Positions 12,640 through 24,424 of a stretch of 64,000 nt of DNA are shown here, piece after piece. This stretch comes from Lactuca virosa (lineage: Eukaryota > Streptophyta > Magnoliopsida > Asterales > Asteraceae). The DNA lies in contig CAKMRJ010005412.1 in the NCBI GenBank assembly GCA_928212115.1, positions 247,872,050 through 247,936,049 of the forward strand, given 5' to 3'. The notes beneath the pieces were generated by a model. The model saw only the letters and a program-made list of their open reading frames with translations, was not told the DNA's origin and searched no databases. Made by a program: the position numbers and the translations under genes. The first letter of the stretch is position 1, and every line of letters begins with the position of its first letter.

Positions 12640-12905
12640 TGCAATAGGCAGATCTAGAGATCACTATTGTATAACAACATTCCATATACTAGGATACATA
12701 TCTAACAGGTCGCTACAGCATAACAACATCCTATATACTAGGATACAGATCTAACAGATCACTATTGTATAGCAACATTCCATATACCAGGATACAGATC
12801 TAATAAATCACTACATCATAACAACATCCTATATACCAAGATACAGATCTAACAGATCACTACCGCATAACAACATCCTATATACCAAGATACATAACCT
12901 AGTAG
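12640..12905. repeat. tandem repeat, about 49-bp unit, 5 copies
   Basis: The phrase AACAACATCCTATATACCA with GATACAGATCTAACAGATCA recurs at about 12673, 12722, 12772, 12820 and 12869. The copies are contiguous and diverged, inside the LTR. Confidence 0.85.
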
Positions 12906-13189
12906 GTCGGCATTGTTGCCTTCGACTCACAAGTACAACGAGGAAAACTCACCTCTCAGTCTGAAAAGATATATGGATACACCACCGCTTTGTATACCAA
13001 CTCTACAAGTCATATGTACAACAAATAGTGACCCTGTCTCAAACCATTGCTCAAATACCCAAAATACCCCTAGTTCAAGCTTGTTCAAACTCAAGAGACA
13101 AAGGAGAAACCGAGTTAACTCAGCCGAGTACGCCCAACATACTCAGCTTGTACACACGACATACTACACCTTGACCATATAACGAGGAG

Positions 13190-13250
13190 TTAACTACGTA
13201 CGTGCAACGTACCATTAGGTACTCCCAACGTATGCGTCTGCCAGCTATCT
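13190..13250. repeat. CGTACG/ACGTAC words in LTR A (first cluster)
   Basis: TACGTACGTGCAACGTACC and CCCAACGTATGCG form a short cluster of near-palindromic words. A second cluster with CCAACGTACCAAGCGTACGC sits near 17080-17115 at the other side of the LTR. Confidence 0.7.
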
Positions 13251-13699
13251 TTTCTAATAAGTGCTTAATCCATCAAGCCCTTTCGTCTAAAATCCAGATC
13301 TAGTCCTCAAATTATGTTCTTAATCATAAAGTTTACAACTTTAGGATCTTGCATGGCTATAAAGTGCCCAATACCAAAAACCCTAACTCCTCAACTCATT
13401 AAAACATCATAGTCCATGCATGGAAGGAAACTAAGGACCAATATTACATTTTTTTGACTCTAAACACTCCAAAACGACTGAAAGGGCAGATCAAATGATT
13501 TAGACTAGACCATACTTATAAACACCAAGCTTATGGGACCAAAATGAACACAAATCCATGGATAACAAGATCTAAGCAAAAACCTCATCAAAGTTAGAGT
13601 TTTTTACCTCCACGTGAAGCTTGATGGCAAGGTACTTATAGATCCAAAGTGCTTTACTCTCCTAAGATGGTCTGTTATCTTTCTCCTTCCTTCAAAGAC

Positions 13700-14017
13700 T
13701 GTTGGGATTAAAACCCTAATTGTGATTTGATGAACAAGATGCAGAAAATAAGAACAAACACAAATATGAAGATATGTCGAATGATCACTCGATTTATTGA
13801 AAACATGTGGAATAAATTACACTTTCAAAATAGACTAAAGAATCTAACTCTACATAAGTAACCTCACAACGTGGCGGCTACATTTTGCCTCACTCTTAAC
13901 CCTAATTATGAATAATACATGACTATTTATAGGGAAAAGACAAGTCTTGGGATTTTAACCTACACTTCATCAAAGGGACCCATTGCCATCATCCATGGAG
14001 TACTTTGAAACCCTACA
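13700..14017 (-). repeat. 3' LTR of the non-autonomous element (318 bp)
   Basis: It starts TGTTGGGATTAAAACCC and ends AACCCTACA. By eye it differs from the partner LTR at about nine positions, roughly 97 percent identity. Confidence 0.9.
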
Positions 14018-14439
14018 ATCTCCCCCTCAAAGTATGGAATGGATGACAATGCTTTAACTTCCAAAACAAGCATCTAGCAAATAAGAAAAGATCTTGCAAC
14101 GAGGAATATTTGAAGCAATCCACGAATCTTGATTCTTCAATAGTCTTCAACCACGGGTTCTAGGATATATATAAAAACCAAGCACTGAAGTAATGTTTTT
14201 AAACTTCATTTTCTGATGTAATCCCAAAGATCTTCAATAAAGCCAAACCCGCCATAAAAACCTATTTCAGAACAAAGAAACCAAATCACTTCTTGTCTTT
14301 GAAGAGCTCCCCCTCCAACTCACAATGATCTTCAAATAAGCTAATGATATAAGCCACCAAAAATTATCATGGAACAACCCAAATTTTAAGATTCGTAACG
14401 CCACTTGATCGAGAAAATACTAGAAGTCGGAGATATAAA

Positions 14440-14540
14440 AAGTCCTTAGAAGAGCTCGATGAAGAACTGCTACTGTAAAGGATACTTTTCCGTAAAAGCT
14501 TTAGAAGAGCTCGATGAAGAACTGCTACTGTAAAAGCTAC
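14440..14540. repeat. duplicated 60-bp segment inside the non-autonomous element
   Basis: TTAGAAGAGCTCGATGAAGA followed by ACTGCTACTGTAAA occurs at about 14446 and 14502. Confidence 0.8.
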
Positions 14541-16588
14541 CTTCAGAATTCCACCACAAGCTTTATCAAAAATCTTCAAATTTGAAAAGTCACAAATCCA
14601 ATTTCGAATGGCCATACCAAATTCTCCCCCGATTTATAATAAAAAACGTGATTATAAAGCCTTCAAATGGTCATGCGAATGATCTTGAATGGATAAATAA
14701 TTACCGTGCTCCCTCGTGACAAAATGATATACACAATGAAGTATAAAATCCGAAAAAGTCGTGAAAATTTGACGTTATCACGAAAAACGACTTTCCGAAC
14801 CGCCAAGACTTGATGGAATCCATAATTTTCTGTTCACGAAAAAATATGTGCGTTAAAAAATCCAAAACTGTTCACCAGCCCTTAAATTTGCAAACTTTTC
14901 GAAAAAACAGGCTGAAACTGTCACACTGCTGAAAGTCAGGGACTGAAAATGTAACTCTACATCAATTTCCCCCTTTAATTGTAACAGTTTTCTGGAAATG
15001 GACCAAAACTGCCAAGCTATGAAAACAACATGGACCAAAAGTGTCAATTCGCTTTAGTTGCAGGGACCAATAATGTAACTTAATATCTTCTTCCTCATTT
15101 AGACGCAGATGAATGAATGCGACTAGAACGGACAACAACTTGCGATTGAAATACGAATCCAGGAAATTACCAACCCCCGAATTAACCTTCGTTCCGAGCA
15201 CAAAGATTCATACCGATACCAAAGCGAATCCAAGTTCGTTCCAAGTTCGTTGATACAAAAACGAAACCATGTTCGTTCCGAGCATCACGATCCGAATCCG
15301 ATTTCATGACCTTTCGCTTCAAATCAATAGATAACAGAACAAAAGCGAAACCTTAGCCAAATCGAATCCAATCACAGGTTCACTTTCTGTCCTCCCCTCT
15401 TTCGTTCCAAGCACAATCACACGAACCCAAGTTCGTTTCAAGTTCGTCGATTATACCCCAAAGCGAATCTGTTCTAGATGCGAAAACAAGGCAACCCCGA
15501 TCAATCATTCATTTAGAGCCCTGAGTTGTGAATCACCAGCAACAACGAATCCAAGCCCAGATTCGCTACGAACCATAGTCAGAGAACGTTCGTGGGTGAA
15601 GAACGAGTGTGATCCCAAGATCCAATACCGAATCCAAGCCGTTCACAGGTAGTGAATCCATTCACAACTTTGACTTTTCGATTTTGACCGTTGTTCATCC
15701 CAGATGAGATCGATTCGTTCGCAGTATATGTAACAACCCAAATCACAATCAATTTTGACTTTGAGGTATGACCATACTTCCGATTTAAGCACCAACATTC
15801 CAAACATAGGCTCTACTCCGATTAATACCAAAGATGATTCAAGATCCAACTTTGACCCCTTATCTCCTTAGAACCGATTTATGTTCAAACAAAGTGATTT
15901 TGCAGTTTCGTTTTAACCATTTCGATCTGATTTTGACTTCCAAGGTTGACCATTCAAATTGATTATCGACAAATATCAAGTTCAACATTTCTCAGATTGA
16001 TTTCAAGATCAAACGATTTCTCTAATTAAATTCATCACTATCCTCATCAGTTCTTGACTTCACAGAACGATAAAAAATCGATATTCGATATAAAAACTTG
16101 AATGAACAGATTGAATTAGTTCAAACATAAAATCAATTAATATGATTAGAATCGATTTTGATCACAGATGATTCGATTAGCAATAAACGATTTCATGGAA
16201 TGATAGATCAATGAACAAAAATCGATCTTGGTTGGATCAAAAACGATACGAACAACAGTCGAAACTATGGGCTTTGGGAATGGATCATGAATAGTAACAT
16301 ACCAATTATTTGGGCCAGATTAAAATAGTAGAATCGTTATTGATATTGGGCGAATTAACAAACGGATCCAATCATGAATACGAACAGTAAGACGAATCAG
16401 ATTAAAAAATATACCAGATGAACAGTGGAAAATATCATAAATCTTCATGAACAGTTGCTTGAACAGAAAAATTGATTCCAAGACACCAAAACACCAATAA
16501 TCTTCAATAACTTGTGCAGAAAATCATCAAATCAAGAACCGATACTTCAAAAATCGATAGATGTTCAAAGACCCGCTCTGATACCACT

Positions 16589-16906
16589 TGTTGGGATTAA
16601 AACCCTAATTGTGATTTGATGAACAAGATGCGGAAAATAAGAACAATCACAAATATGAAGATATGTCGAATGATCACTCGATTTATTGAAAACATGAGGA
16701 ATAAATTACACTTTCAGAATAGACTAAAGAATCTAACTCTACATAAGAAACCTCACAACGTGGCGGCTACATTTTGCCTCACTCTCAACCCTAATTATGA
16801 ATAATACATGACTATTTATAGGGAAAAGACAAGTCTTGGGCTTTTAACCTACACTTCATCAAAGGGGCCCATTGCCATCATCCATGGAGTACTTTGAAAT
16901 CCTACA
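16589..16906 (-). repeat. 5' LTR of the non-autonomous element (318 bp)
   Basis: Same length and ends as the LTR at 13700. It is flanked on its left by the primer binding site and on its right by TSD AAGAC. Confidence 0.9.
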
Positions 16907-17211
16907 AAGACACCACAAAGCACACTTTCAAGCTCAAAATGCACACAAAAGGAAATAAGGTTTACTTGGGATGAAAATGGGGATGGAGGCTGATGAATGA
17001 AGGGGTCTCAAAGAGTTAAGGATGTTTAAATAGGGTCCAAACCCTAAAAATTAGGGTTTGAGTCTCTTCCATATACTCCCAACGTACCAAGCGTACGCCC
17101 AACGTACGTGATCAAATCCGGATTTTCATTTAAATGCCATTCGTGACCAATTTGCAAACAATTCTCATACCAAGGGTCAAAATGTAAATACCTAGAAATC
17201 GAGGTGTTACA

Positions 17212-17844
17212 TGTTCATATGAACCAAACGTGTTTGCTTTTCTTATTTTTTTCCTACTCATGACTGTTGTTTGTTGTTAATATATTTTGAACTTCTTTTT
17301 GTTATTCTTGGGATGAACATTAGTAGTGATCTATATCAAAAGGACCCATAATCCAACACATATATTCTAACCGAGTAGTAATATACTAGCAACCAGAGCA
17401 AAGGTGGGATGGAGCCAAGACACACTTGAGTCCAAAGTTACATCGAGGCAAAGAAAGCTTCCTGTCTAATTTGAAATAAGGATAACATGCCACCCACGAT
17501 CACCTGCAAAAATATATATGATAAAAGTATATAAATCATACATATGGACATATATTGTCCCCCTCTTCAACACTACAAATACCTCTTCCATAGAAGTTAT
17601 CACCAAGTAAAAATTCACTCCCAAATTCTTTCTAAAATTCTAATAGAGTCTCTCGAGTAATACACTCTAACTTTGACATTATAGTATAGTCCCAAGTTGC
17701 GCCTAAATTACGGCTGGCCATAGTTCCTCCTTTATGATCAATAGGTATCAGAGCATCCAAATTAAGTAAGAATACTCTAGTTTATAATCAGTCTCACCTC
17801 AAGCCTTTCCCTCGAGGACTTGGTTTTATAAACATTATGTTTTA
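17212..17844. other. gene-free stretch with an isolated primer-site-like sequence
   Basis: At about 17742-17753 the plus strand reads AGGTATCAGAGCATCC, which looks like the tRNA-Met primer site of a plus-strand LTR element. About 200 bp of LTR-like sequence with a TATA-like run (TATATAAATC near 17530) lies before it. No matching LTR or coding region was found, so this may be an LTR relic cut by the LINE that follows. Confidence 0.35.
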
Positions 17845-19400
17845 ACAATGAAAAGGATACATATAGTCGTGGAGGATGCGTTAGAGCAGTGTTGTTTTTG
17901 TGGCATCAATATTGAGGATGGTGATTTTCGGCTATCATACCTTTTTTATGCGGATGATGCCATATTTTTTGGTGAGTGGAATCGGGATAACATCCTTAAT
18001 TTAATTGATATTTTTTATGGATTTAGGTCTTCATGTTAACTTGTACAAGTGTAACCCTTTTGGCATTGAAGTTACAAACAATTTGGTGGAACAATTTGCT
18101 TCCGTTGCTGATTGCAAAACGACGAAACTCCCATTTTCTTATCTTGGTCTTCTGATGGGAGTTATTATCTCTCGTTCTACATAGTGGAAACCGATTACTG
18201 ACAGTTTTAAGAAGAAATTGTCGACTTGGAAAATAAAGCTTTTGTCCTTCGATGTTCATTCTATGTTGCTCAAGTCGGTGTTAGGATCTTTAGGGATTTA
18301 TTACATGTCTTTATTTTGAATGTTGGAAATTTTAATAAGTCCATTGAGAAGTTGAGATAAAGTTTTTTCTGGGGAGAAGGGGGTATGAAAGAAAGCTTCA
18401 TTGGGTCAAATGAGATCTTATTTTAGCTAGTAAGGAAACAGATGGTTTTGAGATCAGTTCTTTAGATGCAATTAATAATGCACTTCTTTTTAAATGGAAG
18501 TGGCGTTTTTTTAAATAATCTAGATGACTTGTGGTGTAAGGTTGCATGGTCCTAATGATGGGTTAAGGGGTTCAGTTGATAACTCCATTATAAGGGGTAG
18601 AGTTTGGGCAAAAGTTGTTGGCATAATTAATTAACCACACGACAAAGAGATTATTCCGCGATATGTTGTTCAATGAGTTATCGATAATGACAGTTCTACT
18701 TTATTATGGAAGATCATTGGATCGGTGATAATCCTTTAATGACTCAGTTTCCAATATCGTTTGCCTTAGAAACAGAGAAAGACTGCTCTATTAATTAGAG
18801 ATGGGATGGTACTGACTGAAGATGGTATTGGTTTCGTTCCATTACTTCTTGAACCATATACGACCATTTTCAACAACTTTTAGATATTCTTCGTGATTTT
18901 CACTTAACGGGATTCAGGAGGTAAACAAAGATAGAATTTGGGAGTGTTGGATTATTTCACAGTTATGAAAGTCAGAAGGCGTATTGATGACATTATTCCT
19001 CCAATGGGTAATGTCCCTACTAGATGGTTAAAATTCATTCCTCGTAAAGTTAATGTATTTTATTGGAGAGATTGTTTAAATAGACTACTCACATGTATAA
19101 ATTTAGGCAGTAAAGGTCTTGACATTCCTTCAGTCATTTGAGGATGGTGTGATGTGATCATCCTGAGTTGCTTCCACCATTTTGAATTTTATTAGTAGAT
19201 GGCGTGATGTGATCATCCTGAGTTTTCATGCTATTCAAGATGTCGTGGATTGGATTGAGGCTTCTCGACTTTCTAAAAAAAACAAGTAAGTGTTGGAGTC
19301 GATAATTGCTATCATGTGGTGATTGTTGTGGAATTTTTCGTAATAACACTCTTTTTATGGGCAAAAGGTTAAAAGGAATTGAGTGACTGATTGATCGAGT
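17845..19400 (+). pseudogene. L1-type LINE, 5'-truncated, RT 3' half plus zf-RVT remnant
   Basis: The first frame (17848-18039) contains FRLSYLFYADDAIFFGEWN, the RT active site Y/FADD of plant L1-like LINEs. Frame-shifted continuations follow the usual LINE order. A thumb-like stretch near 18030-18300 includes KLPFSYLGLLMG. A stretch near 18360-18520 can be read as an FFWGE-like block. Then the zf-RVT-type stretch TRWLKFIPRKVNVFYWRDCL is in the 18938-19141 frame, and the C-terminal tail extends to about 19330. Many stops and shifts make it inactive. Endonuclease and ORF1 are absent. It ends near an A/T-rich tract (about 19470-19530). Confidence 0.8.
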
Positions 19401-20279
19401 ATTTTTATGATTCGATAGTGAATAGGAATAGAAAATTAGTATTAGTAGAATGTCTTGACATTTAAACCCTATTTTTTTTTTCCGATGTAATTTTTTTTAG
19501 CTCTCCACTAACTTTTTTTTAATAAAATCTTTTAGTTGTTCGATCTTTTTTGTAGTTACGATTTTCATTTGTACAGGACCTATATCATTATCGAGAAAAA
19601 ATATTGCATAATATAATGACTCATTGTATCACTACACAATATCGGAAATGAATGTTATATTAATGCAACTACATAAAACCAAAAAGAAACGGAAACTATA
19701 GAACTTGAAATGGTTGTTGATGTTGATGTTCGGTTCCAAACATTTTTGGTCTGAAATTTAAAAAAATTAAATAAATAAGCGACAAGGAAATTTGTAATGA
19801 ACTTCAAAATGCATTAATTAAACATTTATGGGATGCATATGTTATTTCAAAAAGTAATTTAAATTAACTGGTATTTAAATTTGTATGTTTTCAAATATAG
19901 AATGAATATAATGTTTCTTTAGTAACGTACTAACACAATGTCGTAATTTTAGTTTTAAAATTATTTACAACATAAATTATTTTTCAAAATGAACTAATTA
20001 ACTTTAATATTATTAATTTAGATATTAAACAATTAAATTGTAAGGTATAATATATTGATAAAGTTATTATAATATTAAAATATATTTTCAGTGTTAACCG
20101 TAAACTTTTAGTGTTGAAAAAAAATATTAGTGTAAAATTTACTTCAAAATAATATCGATTTAAGTGTTAAGGTTGATTGGTCTTTTTTATATAATAAAAA
20201 AATAAAGAAAAAGCCAAAATTTTAATAAATAGAATGGCCTCGATTAATCATACATTTCGCCTTATTGGCAGCTGAAGCC
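19401..20279. other. AT-rich intergenic DNA
   Basis: No frames, repeats or inverted termini that I can support. It probably includes the promoter side of the following gene, with a TATATAAT near 20188. Confidence 0.5.
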
Positions 20280-21390
20280 CAAACGCACAGTGGACTGGAT
20301 TCACACCTTGTGTAATTCAGCCCAACAACCGCCGATCGCCCTCCCCCCTCCGGAGCTCCGACTCCGTGGCCATATTTTGGTCCACGAAAGATGTTCTCAG
20401 TTTAGCATCTGCTCCAAGGTTTATACCAGACGACGAAGCAGAAATTCCTCAATCGATTCTAATCGCTCTTTTAAGGTTTGGCTTCTCTTTGTTCTCTATT
20501 ATCTAATTGACATTATTAGCTCGTGTTGCCTTTTGATTTTCAATCTTTGCTGAATTTGTACCAGAGCAGCCTCGATTTTTTGTTTTCACCTCCTTGTTTC
20601 CTTTAAATTCCGACATTTAGCGGATTATGTAGGTGTATAATCGAGTTCTTGGATGCTGAAGATGTAACTAATTTCAATTTCTTTTTGGTGTTTGAGTTTA
20701 AACTCGAATTAGTAATCCCAAATGTATTTGTATATATGTATATGTATGATTCCCAATGCGCCAAAAAACTTGGTATTAAAAACATCAGATTTAGGGTATA
20801 TAGAGTTCCTTCAAAGAAAACTTATTGATAATATAAACCTAAAATTGTTCAATTGTCTTCTCAATTCACTTTGTAATTGGAGATCCAAACACCCCCATGA
20901 ACTATGCTTGTTAATGGAGATTCATTAGCTGCAAGTTGATCTTAACAAATCTGTATTCATTTTACACAATCCAATGAAAGTCTTTTTTATTGGTATACAG
21001 GGAACATTTCAAAAAGGGAAAAGGTGAAAGTATTGATTATTGAAGAGAAGATGCAATGGGAGGTTCAAGGGCACAAAAGTTATCTGGTATTCAGAAGCAA
21101 GTTCTTTCCCTATACAGATGTTTTCTCAGAACAACACGTTCTAAACCAACAGAAAACCGGGCCCACATGGAATCAATTATATCAGGTGAATTTCGTAAGA
21201 ATTCAAAACTTATAGATCGCAAAGATTTCCTACATATTGAGTACTTGCTTCGTAGGGGTAAAAAGCAACTTGATCAACTTAAAACTGTTGATTCTGTTAC
21301 CTTATCTTCATCTAATCTAGACTCTACAAAAACAACATCATAATCACTTCTACCTCTTCTTTGTATCTGAAATAAATTTAAAGAAAGATA
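20280..21390 (+). other. transcribed region of the SDHAF1-like gene (5' UTR intron and polyA signal)
   Basis: A C/T-rich, GC-richer leader at about 20280-20475 resembles a plant 5' UTR and ends in a possible donor. A good acceptor, TGGTATACAG|GGAACA, ends near 21000, 56 bp before the start codon, suggesting a 5' UTR intron of about 0.5 kb. AATAAA occurs at 21371 after the stop. The exon limits are inferred. Confidence 0.5.
21056..21343 (+). CDS. SDHAF1: LYR-motif succinate dehydrogenase assembly factor 1-like protein (95 aa)
   Basis: This is a single-exon frame of 95 residues. After a short N-terminus it carries the LYR motif in context (KQVLSLYRCFLR, residues about 13-24). A basic middle (RTTRSKP..ESIISGEFRKNS) follows, then RKDFLHIEYLLRRGKKQLDQ near residues 58-77, which is the pattern of plant SDHAF1 (complex II assembly factor). 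That family acts in the mitochondrial matrix. It protects the iron-sulfur subunit SDH2 and brings in the Fe-S transfer machinery through the LYR motif. The Ser/Thr-rich tail is poorly conserved. The start is the first ATG in a fair context (GCAATGGGAGG); an overlapping frame from 21024 is a shadow. There are no breaks, and usual plant members are near 90-100 residues. It could be another small LYR protein, but the C-terminal half favours SDHAF1. Confidence 0.85.
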   Translation: MGGSRAQKLSGIQKQVLSLYRCFLRTTRSKPTENRAHMESIISGEFRKNSKLIDRKDFLHIEYLLRRGKKQLDQLKTVDSVTLSSSNLDSTKTTS

Positions 21391-22602
21391 GCATACAGTT
21401 ATGTTTCTGATTGGTTTAAGCTGGATTTTGTATTAAATGAGTATGTATAAGACATGGGTTCATGTGTTACATTGAGTTTAGAACTTTTTATGAGGTTTTA
21501 ACATTGATCAGTTATCAAACTAGTTAATTTGGTTTAAGGGTGTAACTCTTATTCAAATATATTTCAGGCTTCCTATTCCTCCTTCATTTTTGTTTCTGTG
21601 TGATTTGTCTAAAGTGGATTTCTATAGTTAAGTTGTAATTTTGGTAGGGCACATTAGGTGTTTGATAAAATGCCAAAACAAAGTAATGCTATCAGTTGGA
21701 AAGATGGTTTGTTTTTAATGTTTTCTGTGTAGCATTCACCATAAAATTTCATAACTAGATATGGCGGACCTTGAGTGCTGTAATGGCTGGCATTAGCAAT
21801 TACAAAAAAAAAATGTGAATTTCTTAGAATGTTCGAATTTAACAAATGTATGTGAACTTGTTTAATAATATGTTTAGTTATTATGCTCATTTAAACTATT
21901 AATCGTGATGTGGTCATATACATTTCGGACTTGTGTTATGTTATATCAAACTACTTTTTTTCTGACCAAAAAATTCATTTTGGATTTTGGACCAAGTATT
22001 TCGGATAGGAAAAGAAACTTCTTCCAAAATTTCAAGAACATGTTTGAAATCCGAAAAACAAGTGCGATATGTTGAGAAAATGCTTTGTTTTTTCTATTGA
22101 AATCCATCTTTAGAAACGAATACACAACCTTTAGCTTTGAACAATCGACGTTTATTAAAGATTGTCAAATCTTAGATGATCCTTTAATGCTTAACGAGAT
22201 TCTTGAATGACATTGAATTGCGTCATTCTGGTAAATTGATTTTAGTTTTTGATAGATTTTGCTTATACGTTTAAAATGGCAAAAAATAAGCATCTTACAT
22301 AATATTGACTTTGTAGTTTCTTTAAATCAAGGTGTAATTTAGTTTCTATCCCTAATAGAAGACTCTAATAAGTTAAAAGAACACAATTGATAAAAAATAC
22401 TTATTACGAAAATCAACTTTTTTTTAATCCAAATACTTAAAATGTTTTGTGCATATTGTCGATGTCAAATTACAATATGCTAATAAACACTTTAAATAAA
22501 CAATCTTAAACACCCCATAATGCATGTCTCATATGTGATGAGACAACTTATCGGTAAAACATGTTTATTAATTAATAAATGTGGGTTTATTAAACCAAGT
22601 AT
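21391..22602. other. intergenic DNA without supported features
   Basis: Low-GC sequence with only short frames (for example 21654-21890 minus) that look like chance. Confidence 0.5.
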
Positions 22603-22605
22603 TTA

Positions 22606-22850
22606 GGCCATGCGGAGTGGGCTTGACATTGAATCAGTAGGAGCTGTGTCTGCTCGGCAAACATTTATACCCTCAGCTCGGCATGCCGAGCTCGATAGTC
22701 CAACTCGGTAACAGTCTGTCATGTCTCTGTCCTCTCTTGCTACACTATATATCTTCCCATTCTCTCTTCTTCCCCAACACTGCAAAACTCACCCTTTCCT
22801 TGCTGGAGTTAAGGTGGAGTCCGACATGTCCGACACCATTCCTCTCAGCC
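22606..22850. mobile_element. Harbinger-type MITE (245 bp), TSD TTA
   Basis: The left end GGCCATGCGGAGTGGGC is preceded by TTA (22603-22605). The right end, reversed, reads GGCTGAGAGGAATGG and is followed by TTA (22851-22853). The left end closely resembles the terminal sequence of the PIF/Harbinger transposon at 54875 (GGCCGGACGGAGTGGAC). It has no coding capacity. Confidence 0.6.
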
Positions 22851-22865
22851 TTATAGACATCTAAG

Positions 22866-23601
22866 TAGGCCTGGCAATGGAGCGGGTTTTGACCCTGATC
22901 CGATCCAAACCCTTAATAATTATGTGGGTTTGGATCATAGTTTTTGATCCGTTTACCCGTTAACGACCCGTACCCGCTAACCTTTTATTAAAAGGGTCGG
23001 GTATGGATCATCACTGATCCGTTCCGTTTATGACCCGCTCCGTATAAATTTTAGAATTATAAATTTATATTTTATAGAACCTAAAGTTTACTTTTAATTC
23101 TAATCGAAAGTCCAAAGAGAAAAGACCAAAGACTAGATTGTTTTTACATAAGAATCAATGACTCGACTTCTAGACTTTCAGTATTCTAACAAGAAAAATG
23201 ATGTCATTTCATTTATTTTTCATCAACCAAACAATCATTTATCAATCGGAAGAAAGTGTAAAATTTTTATTCTCTATCAATGCAATCGACGGTCAAAAAC
23301 CAATCAGAAGTTACTACGAAAATGGCTTTAATTCCAATCGAAAGACGTCGAGTACGTAATGTGTTATTTAAATCAACATCTATTTTATTTAATAAATATT
23401 ATTTTGAGGTTTAAGTAAAATGCGTTTGATTATTCAAAAAACTTACGGGTTACGTGGCGGGTTTGGATATCTGTTGATTCGACGGATAAGGGTATGAGTT
23501 TGATTTTTCAAAACCATGCGGGTTTGGATCGGAATTTGAAATGTGTTAAATGAGTTTGGATCAAGGTTGATTCGCTCCAAACGCGCCCATTGCCAGGTCT
23601 A
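22866..23601. mobile_element. hAT-type non-autonomous transposon (736 bp), 8-bp TSD
   Basis: Terminal inverted repeats are TAGGCCTGGCAATGG at the left and TAGACCTGGCAATGG (reverse of the right end), with one mismatch. The flanks CATCTAAG (22858-22865) and CATCGAAG (23602-23609) are an 8-bp duplication with one change, as expected for hAT. The interior repeats phrases such as GGGTTTGGATC and GACCCG and has no transposase. Confidence 0.8.
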
Positions 23602-23609
23602 CATCGAAG

Positions 23610-24424
23610 CCTAAAATGTAAAAGAAGAAGTGATAAACTAATAATAAAGCTATACAAACACTAACACCAAGGAAAGTAATACAAAAGGAAGTATTGTATA
23701 CCATTATTGCCTTATTGTACATGTAACGACCACCTATATAAAATGAAAGCGAAATGAAAAACACAAGCAAACAAATGTTAATCAAATTTTTTGCAATCCT
23801 TTCGAATAATGCCCAAAATTATGACTAGTGATTTAAAAGCTTGTGCTGAATAACACGTAATTGGGTCAAAAAACGACGTAGCATCAACATCTTGTAAAAG
23901 AGTCATCAACTAGACAACCACAACTTCATCGTGGACCAAGATTGGCTCTTGGCTGGGGTGAAGCTTCTATTCTTGTACTACATGTACTTAAAATTTACAA
24001 GCTTTTGTACTACGACTTATTTTCCTTCACCAACCCAAATATTCTCTCTTTAAAGATATTTGTCAATTATTAATCATTATTGTCATTAATGGTATGATAT
24101 AATCATAAAAACATGTTTGTGACTTACAATTAATATTATATATTTGAATATGTGGTTAGAAGTAAAAAGATATAGTGACAATTTATGAAGTCTGCCCATC
24201 TTAATAGAAGTAGTATTTCGTTGTCTAGAATATGTGATGGAAATTAATATCTTTCCACCAAACATGGTTCAAATTTCGCTGATAATTGAGTTCATATATA
24301 ATGTTAATTCATCAAGTTTGATTATTCATTCAAAGTCATGTAATTATTATTTTATGAAATACAAATTATTATAACAATAGTAATTTATATATGAATTTTT
24401 GTTATGTAATTACACGGCTGCATC
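23610..24424. other. intergenic DNA without supported features
   Basis: Only short frames and AT-rich sequence. Confidence 0.5.

Larger units (their letters stand above)
13700..16906 (-). mobile_element. complete non-autonomous LTR retrotransposon (LARD-like, 3.2 kb), TSD AAGAC
   Basis: Two 318-bp LTRs (13700-14017 and 16589-16906) flank 2.57 kb of non-coding DNA. The target duplication AAGAC is present at 13695-13699 and 16907-16911. Next to the right LTR the minus strand reads AGTGGTATCAGAGCGGG, a proper tRNA-Met primer site. Next to the left LTR it reads TTTGAGGGGGAGAT, a polypurine tract. The element is therefore complete and minus-oriented, yet no frame encodes Gag or Pol. The internal part is rich in repeated words such as TTCGTTCCGAGC, CGAATCCAAG and ATCGATTTTGA. 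It must have moved using another element's proteins. Confidence 0.9.
5914..17211 (-). mobile_element. Ty3/gypsy retrotransposon A, truncated, with two nested insertions
   Basis: Read on the minus strand, the order is LTR (17211-11978), primer binding site, leader (11977-11348 and 8033-7789), gag remnant (7746-7118) and unrecognised sequence to 5914. The leader matches the leader of the other minus-strand gypsy element at 63370-64000, including the run around GGGTCCT.TCTTTCAGTAGTACGG and the last bases before the LTR. A solo LTR (8039-11347) splits the leader and a small non-autonomous LTR element (13700-16906) splits the LTR. Protease, RT and integrase cannot be recognised, so the body is deleted or replaced left of 7118. 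Confidence 0.75.
11978..17211 (-). repeat. 5' LTR of gypsy element A, split by a nested element (about 2.0 kb without it)
   Basis: On the plus strand it starts TGTAACATCCCG and ends GAGGTGTTACA, the inverted termini of a gypsy LTR. The primer site lies just outside its left end, which sets the minus orientation. Bases 13700-16911 belong to a nested element plus one TSD copy. The LTR carries 62-bp and 49-bp tandem arrays and CGTACG-type words. A related LTR fragment lies at 56376-56896. Confidence 0.8.

Noticed and set aside
12640..12905. Regularly spaced 49-bp repeats resembling a CRISPR array
   Set aside because: The copies are contiguous and diverged throughout, there are no unique spacers, and the host is a plant.
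17742..17757. Primer-site-like sequence as proof of another LTR element
   Set aside because: No LTR pair, purine tract or Gag/Pol frame could be connected to it, so it is reported only as a relic.
22606..22850. Minus-strand frame 22603-22785 as a small gene
   Set aside because: It lies wholly inside the Harbinger-type MITE.
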